DNA of 64,000 bases, from the NCBI GenBank assembly GCA_028456385.1, contig JALNQF010000040.1, positions 234,582 to 298,581 of the forward strand, read 5' to 3'. This DNA comes from Ophiosphaerella korrae. Taxonomy: Eukaryota > Ascomycota > Dothideomycetes > Pleosporales > Phaeosphaeriaceae. Position numbers and translations under genes: made by a program. The notes under the pieces are model-generated. The model made no database searches. It was not told the DNA's origin and saw only the letters and a list, made by a program, of their open reading frames with translations. Shown here piece after piece: positions 56,315-64,000 of the stretch. The first letter of the stretch is position 1. Every line of letters begins with the position of its first letter.

Positions 56315-57140
56315 CTCGCGCAACACAACACGGCATGTCTTCTTTCGCGGGCGCGGGCTCGGGCTCGGGCTCTTGCGGCTGTCGGGCCGCTGTTGCTTGC
56401 AAGTGCGCAAGAGAGAGGGATATGGTCGAGTGCGGACGGGAGGTTCAAGCTCGCGGATCCAGGCGGCGACTGAGATGGGATGCATTGAGGGCGGGGAGAA
56501 ATGGAGACGGACAGTATGGTTCAACCCGGAGTCAATGTTATTGTGGTGGTCCAAGCTACGATTGACCCGGCGGGGCATCGATTGGTGGTGGTTGCGCTGT
56601 GCCAAGCGCCAAACCCCCAGCACCGCCAAATCGCCAAATCTCCAGCAAAAGCGCTCCGTGACTTACTCTATGAGAAAGAATGCCTGTCAGATCGTGTTCA
56701 GGATATCTCGCATGCTTGGGATCGCTCTTCATCGTAAGGAAGGCCTAGAAGGGGGAAGCTGGGTCTCCACCAAAGAGTTGGGTTGATTTGGATGTCAATG
56801 GGGCACTATATGCAGTTACTCCAACAGGGTATAACGATCAAGGCGCTAAAGTTAGATGTCTTATGTAGGAGTACCATGCCCTCACAGCGGCATTCATTTA
56901 CCACCTTTTTAGTCCTGCTAGCCTGAATGCATATATAGGTAGCTAGAAGCTAACGATACAAGGTAGAGGTTACACTATAACTATGAATAGTGCATAAGCT
57001 ACTGCACTGTAAGAAACGCGTAAGTAGATTAGGGTAGCATATACAGGTGTTTACTTCCTCGTTACCTCTATACCTATAGCTAAAGATATAAGCTCTGCAA
57101 GCTATTCGGTACCATCGAGCATTACTTTGACATAATTCCA
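56315..57140. other. Intergenic with an AT-rich patch
   Basis: About 830 bases. The first part is the nuclease-like gene promoter; 56900-57090 is AT-rich, like the decayed blocks elsewhere. No gene is seen. Confidence 0.35.
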
Positions 57141-57701
57141 ATGACTTTCGGCTCGACACATATCCACATAGCACCTGAAGGTCGATCATGGAGTCAATCC
57201 GAAGTCGAAACAATTGGAGAGGGAATCATCGCCACATCTAATTTCCTCTGCGCAGCTATTCCGGAGTCTGAATGCATCAAACAATAGGCGAAAATGAACC
57301 CCCTCGAAAGATTCGACGCTGCAGCAACCATGGGAATGCTGCTCAAATACGAGGAATACCTGGGCTCTGACAGACCGGCCATGGGCGAGATCATAGAGGT
57401 TTTCTCTCCGGATCGGCGGGTCGCCTGGAACCTACGTCCTCTTTTAAACGGATCGCAAAGCACGATCGAATGCCGAAGAGCGCCACAGAGTGAATCCGTT
57501 GAGCAGGCTGTACACTGGATCTCCACGATGCTTTGCTTGATGGTTCTCTTTTTGGAGGAAGATGAAATATTCCAATTCAAGTTGGTGAATACTCGAGTGA
57601 ACACAACTCAACCCAGTTCAGAGATATTGGCTTCAATGTTTTATGGTTTGATCAAGAATACGGCGGCTCGATTTGGCTTGGACGGGTTCATCACACCCTA
57701 A
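57141..57701 (+). pseudogene. Unknown gene fragment with one in-frame TAG
   Basis: From ATG 57141 (MTFGSTHIHIAPEGRSWSQS) the frame is open to 57701 except for a TAG at 57285-57287 in ECIKQ-stop-AKMNP, where CAG (Gln) is one base away. In-frame codons also extend upstream (LCKLFGTIEHYFDIIP), so the 5' end is probably missing. After the stop: MNPLERFDAAATMGMLLKYE, then a mixed alpha-helical region to RFGLDGFITP. If the TAG is genuine, a 135-residue product from ATG 57294 remains possible. No family is recognised. Confidence 0.4.
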
Positions 57702-57737
57702 AAGTATCTCGTTTGCTAACGCATGAGTATAGCACAC

Positions 57738-57874
57738 TAGCACGGGCGAGGTCTTCCAAGACGGGTTTCTGTCGCTCAAGGGCTCTTAGTGCCCGGCCTT
57801 CGGGTTTTCTTTTCTAGCACGGCTAAAGTCTTCCAAGACGGATTCCTGTCGCTCAAGGGCTCTCAGTGCCCGGC
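57738..57874. repeat. Two copies of a 60-bp unit, 77-bp period
   Basis: 57738-57797 and 57815-57874 share TCTTCCAAGACGG, TGTCGCTCAAGGGCTCT and AGTGCCCGGC, differing at about six bases. The period is not a multiple of three, so it is not a protein repeat. Confidence 0.6.
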
Positions 57875-58780
57875 ATCGATGAGGGGTTTCCTGACTCCAT
57901 TGCTGCCGTAGTGGCGTCCCTGGATTCTGATCGACCTCGGTCGTGAAGATGAAAGGGAGGGTTGGCGAAGTCGGACTCTTGCACCTCCACGTGGGGCCTG
58001 CCCGGGAAATGGATCGACTCGTTCGTTGTAGCAGAGCAAGAGACGCCAAGCGGAGATTCTCAATACTTCAGGCGAGGATTAGACCAGAATTGGCAGTGAT
58101 TCAGGTGCGAGGCTGATTTGTGAGAGATAGTGTTCAACAGGAATACCACCAACCTTTGCGCCTGACGAGATCACTGTCAGTGCAATGCTCATATACGTTG
58201 GTGACGCCTTTGATAAAACCTGGGTAAAGGTCAGTCGATCGATCAAGATAGCCAGGCGTACAGCCAAGCTCACCGTCGCAGAGGCCGGCTTCCATCGACA
58301 TCATGATACATTTAATAACATATGCGGCGATCCAAATGAAAACAAAAACGTCGTGAATGGAACCTAACGGGAAATGTCAACACTACACACGCTACCGCCA
58401 ACGAATCGTGGTCATTCGTTAATGCGACGTCTAAGGCCAGTCCGACAACGTCAAAGACCATTATTCCATCGCAAATTCCTTCTCTGACGTCATTTCTCCC
58501 CAAATGACCTATGAGGTTGTGTGTTGAGTTTCCGAGTAGCGTCTTGGCTCAAAAATTTATGGGCTGAGCTGCCACGCAGGGCGGCTTTCCTTGACGAGAT
58601 TTCATTATGGCAATATGATGGGTTCGGTCAGCAGAGACAGACTATGGTGCGACCGCGGTTCACACGACCTTCCGGGTACCTGCAGCACCTTCGAAAAGCG
58701 AGCTGGCCGTGTGAGGTTCACTTCCAAACAACTTGCCCGCCTCGGTCCAAACTAATTAGCTAGGTAAGACCACTCCGGCG
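57875..58780. other. Intergenic, no gene recognised
   Basis: About 900 bases, no gene recognised on either strand. Confidence 0.35.
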
Positions 58781-60716
58781 TCACGTTATCCTTTTCTTTG
58801 ACACGGAGTCAGCAGGAGCCAAGCTAGGGTCCGTATGATTTTGATTTTTTAGCGTGATTACGTCCTTACCAAGCCCATCCAAAATGGGTTGAATATCTGC
58901 GGACTCAATCACAATGTTTTTCCTTCTGAGCTCTGAAGAATCCAGAAAGAGCCTGCTTCCAAGATAATCTTGAGAGTGAGGTGTCAGGCGTGTCTGCGCG
59001 ATTCGTATCAAACGTACTTCCGTAGCATTCGGTGGCGCTACAGCGTTGTACTCATAGCGTTTATACTGATCTTTGGTGATTGGGCGTAAAAGGAGTCCAG
59101 CAATTGTCCCCGTCCGGTCCTCAAAAATGGACCAAAAAAAAAGTCTCTTATTTGCTTCGTAAAATATCTTCGGTGCTGTCGAAATATAGTTTGTTTACGG
59201 CGTGGAAATTGATGTTTGTGGTCTTACAAGAGCTAGTCTCAGTTGTATCGATGGGTAGTCTACAGCTAGCTTGGAACTCAATATTTGCTCCCACGCACAT
59301 GATTTCTAGATATTCGTAAGGCTTTTCATTGACTGTTAGGTCTATTGATTCAAGCATAGCCTCTTTTTTTCCATGATACTGATAGTAGTGGCCCGCGAAG
59401 GGCAAGTTCGGCGTGCAATAGCTGGCCAAGTGGATTTTCAGGGAGAACGGGCTTAGAAATCCATGCTGTTAGATTCGTGATGCAGCGATTGTCATTTTAT
59501 AGTTCTGGGGTGATGGGGGCTGCGTCGGTGGCTGCCCAGCTCCAGCTAGGTGCCCAATAAAAGCCTGGATGCGGTGCTGGCCTTGCTTCTAGTCGTTCTA
59601 GTATATACCATGACAGTACTCCTAGCAATTCCCTCTCAAAAAACCCCGCAATATATGAGCTATGTTCCATTGCCGAACGCATGTGTTGTGCGATGCCAGA
59701 GAATGCTGCCAATTTATCTTCATGCGGCTTCGTGAGTTGACATTTGGCATAATTCTCTATATGCGGGTACTACTAACGTTCACAATGTTCCAATCAGCGT
59801 CAATATTCGGTGCGATACTTTCTAGAAGGGAGAATGGGAACCCATAATACATGCCTCCGGGAACCCCTTGGGGAAATGTCTCGCAGACGTGCATGTCTTC
59901 AGTTTCATTGCACTCCCAGAAAATTTGTTGCGGCCCAAAAGTTGAAATACGACGTGTGGAAGCCCTCTCTTGATATACCCAAGCACGGGATCTTATGGGC
60001 ATTTCGTGGAGGCTTGAATGCACAACTTGCTTGCTAAACGGTAGCATTGGCTCGTTGTCGGTTCGCGCGGCAACTGGAACTATGGCTGCAACCTTGCGTT
60101 CTCTAAAACATGACACAGTATCTCGATCGGTCGCAGCTGTTAGAACACAAAGGTCGCATGCCGCGAAGACCGCTCGCATCAAGTTGACGTGCTTCTCCCA
60201 GCCCGATTTACTTCCAGGTCCAGTCTGGAGTATGCAGAGTGAGTTGATCCATAAGCAGCGCATTTCTAACCATTTGCTGATCTCAACTACGTTGCGAAAA
60301 TTCTCAGGCATAGTTGTAGGGTCGATGCCGGCTGTTAGAAAACGTTTGGTATTACTCGTACTTAGGGTTAAGAAAGATTCTGGACCCCAACAGTGACTCA
60401 AAGCCGCAAATGGTTTGTTATCGTGGAGGTACTCTCCATGGATCAGGCGTGAATGATCCGATGAAACATTCAAAGAGACGTGGTGGGTACCATTTAGACT
60501 GTGGATTATTGCACTCGGTGACTTGAGTGCGACGTTCGGAATGCCTTTGTTGGCATTCTTGATACTACTGATGCGCAAGCTTGCCAGCTTCATACGAGTC
60601 CGCGGAAGGAGGGATTCTCTTGTACAAGTGCTGCTTCGCTTGAGGAAACCCGACTTCTGGGCCAAACTCGAACCCAAGGTGGTCTCCTCCTTCCGAAACG
60701 TAAATTCACTCCACAA
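58781..60716 (-). pseudogene. HET-domain gene, probably inactive
   Basis: Almost complete HET protein read leftward. From about 60716: a Lys-rich start, then NKPFAALSHCWGPESFLTLS, AGIDPTTMPENFRNVVEISK, MRCLWINSLCILQTG, FAACDLCVLTAA and RAWVYQERASTRRISTFGPQ, all standard HET motifs. Near 59760 a 2-base shift separates DWNIVNVSSTR from IENYAKCQLTKPHEDKLAAF, a known family segment. GFYWAPSWSWAATD follows, then a TAA in PEL-stop-NDNR. A further shift lies near 59400. Then a normal 52-nt intron (GTAAGA donor, CGACAG acceptor) leads to FFWSIFEDRTGTIAGLLLRP and the end at 58781. Two frameshifts and a stop mean no complete protein, unless undetected introns remove them. Confidence 0.8.
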
Positions 60717-61510
60717 TGCTAAAGAAATGCCGCATACTAGATTTTTATTGCAGTTGGCGGAAAACCTTCCGCACCTGTGGTGGGTTTTACATTCGAATCT
60801 GTCTCGAATTAATAATCTGAGTCACTTAAACTTATATTTATTCAATTATTATCTTCTCGACTACCACGTTGGGGACATTTAAGTAAACATAGCAGTCGTC
60901 TTTGACCGCCAGCAGCAAGTCGTAGAGTGATGTTTTCCATTGATCTTCTTGGGATATCAGAAACATATTAATACAACGTTTGCATAACATTGTGACTTGC
61001 CAAAAATAGATTTTATAACCTATAACTGTGCTTTCTGACCGTGTTCGGTGTTTATTCAAGGAATGCTATGGCGGGGTAAGTAAGACGTCAGCCACAACCA
61101 GGCGCAGCGAAGTCGCCTTGCTCAGCTCTCGATAAATTGAAAAAAATGCGAAATGCATTCTCCTTACCTCAATACTAGGAGAATATAATAGGTTATATAC
61201 TATATGGCTTTCTATTTGGGAACCTTAGATTACTCTTGCTATACTTATAAGTATCAAGAAAAAGGTGCTAGATAATACTGATAGCTTTTGGTTGTTACAT
61301 CTCAGGTCGCCTGAATCACAGTTGTTCAGTTGACTAAGAGGCGCAGTAGAATCGCCTTGTCTAGAGGGTGAGATGAGACCGATTCCCAATTGGGTACCTG
61401 TGTCTGTGAGATTAGTCAATGGATAAGTACGGTCTTGCTCGCAGCAGTACTTGCTGGCAGAGTGGGTTTTTTCACCGGCTCTCTTGACAAATACTCACAC
61501 ACTCAGCGAT
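60717..61510. other. Intergenic, no gene recognised
   Basis: About 800 bases, partly AT-rich (60820-61060 and 61140-61260). No gene is seen. Confidence 0.35.
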
Positions 61511-61762
61511 ATGAATTCAAATCCTACCATATCAGAGCCTCTCAGGCCACATTTAAACCAACGAATTGTTGAGGCGGATGTGGAGCGTAGTGCCGACAAT
61601 CAATATGGCGACCAGAAGCTACCTCTCTCCTCATCGTGGAAGAATGTACGACTGGAGTGGCAACACGGCTCGAAGAAGAGGGTGATAAAGTACTACATCG
61701 TCGCGATACTATTTGGATTAATGATTGCGGCTGGCATTGGTGTTGTCATTGCGCTGGTCTAA
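61511..61762 (+). CDS. Small tail-anchored membrane protein, hypothetical
   Basis: A single-exon frame of 83 residues from ATG 61511. Residues 1-60 are polar (MNSNPTISEPLRPHLNQRIV, then SSSWKNVRLEWQHGSKKR). Residues 62-83 form one hydrophobic helix at the extreme C-terminus (YYIVAILFGLMIAAGIGVVI), preceded by the basic patch KKRVIK. This is the layout of a tail-anchored protein with its N-terminus in the cytosol. It is too short for a family call. It lies 170 bases upstream of MsrB on the same strand and could instead be a chance ORF. Confidence 0.45.
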   Translation: MNSNPTISEPLRPHLNQRIVEADVERSADNQYGDQKLPLSSSWKNVRLEWQHGSKKRVIKYYIVAILFGLMIAAGIGVVIALV

Positions 61763-61916
61763 CATTTGAAGGAACAAGGGTCATGACGCAATTCCAAATA
61801 TCCATTCGATTCGCGTCCGAGCTCAAGCTCTCCGCCACCCCGCCGCGACGCTCCCATCTTGTCAGTCACGGAGGTCCCATCTCACACATTCGTTCCAAAT
61901 ACTTTTCTGGAGAAAG

Positions 61917-61925
61917 CATATAAAC
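61917..61925 (+). promoter_or_regulatory. TATA-like box close to the first MsrB start
   Basis: CATATAAAC ends 7 bases before ATG 61933. If it is the TATA box, transcription begins inside the first codons and a downstream ATG would be used. Confidence 0.3.
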
Positions 61926-61932
61926 ACCCCAT

Positions 61933-62608
61933 ATGCGCTTTCCTTCATTCCCAACACTACTTCGCACCTTCCACACCGTCTCAAACACGACCCGCGCCTT
62001 CCCCCAATCGACTCCTACACTAAGTCGCACAATTCACGCCACACCCCAACGCCCAATCCTCTATCGCTCTATGCCAAGTATCCCTTTCCTCGGCTCTCTT
62101 TTCGGATCATCAAGCAAAATGGCAGACAATACCAACTACCCAGTCCAGAAAACAGAGGGCGAGTGGCAAGCGCAGTTGTCACCAGGTACCCACGCCCGCA
62201 TTTATGTTCCGGCATCAACGATACTGACTCAGCCTCACAGAGCAATTCCGAATCCTCCGCAATAAAGGAACCGAAATGCCCGGCTCGGGTACCTATAACA
62301 AGCACTACCCCACCGCTGGCGTCTACACGTGCACCGGCTGCGACGCGCCCCTTTATAAAGCAAACCACAAGTTTGATTCTGGCTGCGGTTGGCCTGCGTT
62401 CTGGGATGCGGTGCCGGGTGCCGTAGGCCAGCGACCAGATCCTGGACTAGGCATGATGAGGACGGAGATCGTGTGCAATAACTGTGGAGGCCATTTGGGG
62501 CATATTTTCAAGGGCGAGAAGTTTGGAAATCCCAAGGATGAGCGACATTGTGTGAACAGCGTTAGCATCAATTTTAGTGCTAAGGAAGAGGGTGAGGAGA
62601 GCAAGTAG
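61933..62608 (+). CDS. Peptide methionine-R-sulfoxide reductase (MsrB)
   Basis: Repairs the R form of oxidised methionine in proteins using thioredoxin. Exons 61933-62185 and 62241-62608 give 206 residues. Residues about 1-60 are Arg/Ser/Thr-rich with no acidic residue up to about 60 (FPSFPTLLRTFHTVSNTTRA), a mitochondrial presequence. The SelR domain starts at NYPVQKTEGEWQAQLSP. Zinc cysteines are TCTGCDAPLY and CNNCGGHLGH. GCGWPAFWDA and the catalytic Cys in RHCVNSVSINF complete it. Starting at the in-frame ATG 62071 (MPSIPFLGSLFGSSSK) or at ATG 62119 (MADNTN) would yield a form lacking part or all of the presequence, so mitochondrial and cytosolic products from one gene are possible. It looks intact. 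Confidence 0.92.
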
Positions 62609-64000
62609 AGTGGTGTGGGTGAGGGTGTAGGAGTGTAGGCATATGTGTATTAGTGACGAAGGAATGAGGAGTTTTGGACGATTAGACTAGTATCACAAGC
62701 TACACGTGAATGGTTTTTTATTCATTCTTCTTGAGATCGGTTCGCCAGCATCCTGACAATAGTTCATACCTATTAAGCAAGGCGTTGCTTGCCCATGTGA
62801 TGCCAATCAAAATTGTAAACATCTTACAAAGTCTTAAATATAGTTCTCGTTAGGTTATATTATATATTAACGTCTATCCCTGCATAGCGAGACACCCTAT
62901 GTAGCGAGACAAAAGAGGGGTACTTTAACTTTTAGTAACTGTAAAACCTATACGTACACTAAATATAGCTATAATTATCTAAGAGTAATCTACTATAGCT
63001 AATTCTAAATATTTATAAACTCTTTTTTTCTAAAAATTATATTTATATCTTTACTTCTAAGCTTAATTTATATAGAGACTTCTTTTATAGTATAATAGAC
63101 TTTCTTCTCTATAGCGCTAATATTAAGCCTTTATTACTTAGAATTTTTATAGAATAGCTTTATCTAAGCTTTAGAACCTTTTTTTAATACTAAGAAGTTT
63201 ATATTAGCCTTATACGCGCTATTATAAGTAATTTTATATAAAGTTACTATATTAATTATAATAGGCTACCTACGTTAACTACTAGTAGCTATTAGGGTAT
63301 TAGTAGATTAAGAGTTAATAGTAAAGTTTGTATAAGTAATCTATAATAACTAATATTGTAACAAGGGTTCGTTAAACACTTAAGACTTTCGTGAACCCTA
63401 GTACAAGTTAGGGGCAGGGCTAATATACTAAAGATTATAACATTATATAGTTATAATCTAAAGTAGGGCTAGTGCGCTATATAGGCGTATAAAAGGCTCG
63501 ATACTTACAAAGAGAATAAGGTAAGTATTATTCTCCCTTAGATACTAGTAGTACTATCGAATACTATCTATTATCTCTTTACTATCTCTAGTAGCCTATA
63601 GTAAGTACTATTATCTTCTAGCTACTTCTTAACAAATATTAATAGAAGATATTTTGTAATTATCTTATATTAGCGTTCTATAGTTAAAGGATTAAATTAC
63701 TAATACTATCCTAATAATATATATTACTATTAACTATATAGTAATAATATCTTAGTAGCTTTATTACTTTATATTTACTAAGATTGTAAATTTATAAATT
63801 TATTATATAATAGCTTTACAACTTTGTATTTACTAAGGTTATAAATTTATAAATTTATTACGTATCTATATTATAGTTAGCTTTCTAGTTAAACTTATTA
63901 TCTTATAAGTTATTACTCTACTTATCTTATACTTTGTTAGTAGCTAAGCGTAGACTAATTAGTTCTATCTTAGTTTTCCTTATTACTACTATAATACTAT
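62609..64000. repeat. Very AT-rich, stop-saturated block, likely RIP-decayed repeat DNA
   Basis: From about 62830 to the end the sequence is strongly AT-rich and full of TA dinucleotides, with no ORF of note. Near the end a 50-bp unit, TAGCTTTATTACTTTATATT and on to AAATTTATAAATTTATTA, occurs twice (63756 and 63811, 55-bp period). This resembles the AT-rich isochores of Dothideomycete genomes, made of repeats mutated by RIP. No TTAGGG telomere repeat is seen. Confidence 0.6.

Noticed and set aside
62830..64000. Telomere-proximal sequence
   Set aside because: No TTAGGG-type repeats are present; AT-rich decayed repeat DNA is a better fit.

Overview
The window reads as nuclear DNA of a filamentous ascomycete, most likely a Dothideomycete such as a member of the Pleosporales. 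This is inferred from gene content and intron style, not from any database match. Introns are short (46-71 nt), with GT-AG ends and CTAAC-like branch sites. Ascomycete families present include a CFEM/Pth11-type receptor, HET-domain genes, a NACHT-WD40 STAND protein, an MED7 subunit and a SMYD-like SET/TPR protein. Gene-rich blocks alternate with gene-poor blocks that carry repeats and broken genes.

Layout. 1-20.7 kb is mostly ordinary genes: a partial medium-chain reductase, a secreted PhoD phosphatase, a toxD/trans-ER-like oxidoreductase, MED7, a DUF2235 hydrolase, a remnant of a trypsin-like protease, a TPR-SET protein, an atypical SDR, a secreted GH17 glucanase, a HET-domain remnant and a class III-type metallophosphoesterase. 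20.7-33 kb is a degraded accessory block: an inverted-repeat element, an ankyrin pseudogene, a large HET pseudogene, an unknown broken ORF, a Pfs/nucleoside-phosphorylase remnant and a dead pogo/Fot1-type transposase. 33.6-36.7 kb holds an open NACHT-WD40 gene with nearly identical WD40 repeats and an altered Walker A. 36.7-41.3 kb is largely empty, with another copy of the repeat element. 41.3-46.4 kb is genic again: CFEM receptor, methylthioadenosine phosphorylase and a secreted amidase. 47.9-49.7 kb is a dead NACHT-ankyrin gene. 50.8-56.3 kb has a hypothetical nuclear-type protein, an FHA-like/kinase protein with an in-frame stop in its last subdomain, and a PD-(D/E)XK nuclease-like protein. 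57-60.7 kb has an unknown broken ORF and another HET pseudogene. 61.5-62.6 kb has a tiny membrane protein and MsrB. The last 1.3 kb is very AT-rich repeat-type DNA.

How it fits together. The housekeeping genes are unrelated singletons in no operon-like order. The accessory blocks share a theme. Five or six loci come from the fungal allorecognition/innate-immunity repertoire (HET, STAND with WD40 or ankyrin repeats, Pfs), and all but one are broken. Most premature stops in them fall where the family has Gln, that is CAG/CAA changed to TAG/TAA. This matches the CpA-to-TpA signature of repeat-induced point mutation (RIP). All gene models here were joined by eye. Where I give exon lists, the exon sums are multiples of three. 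I recognised no tRNA, rRNA or CRISPR array.
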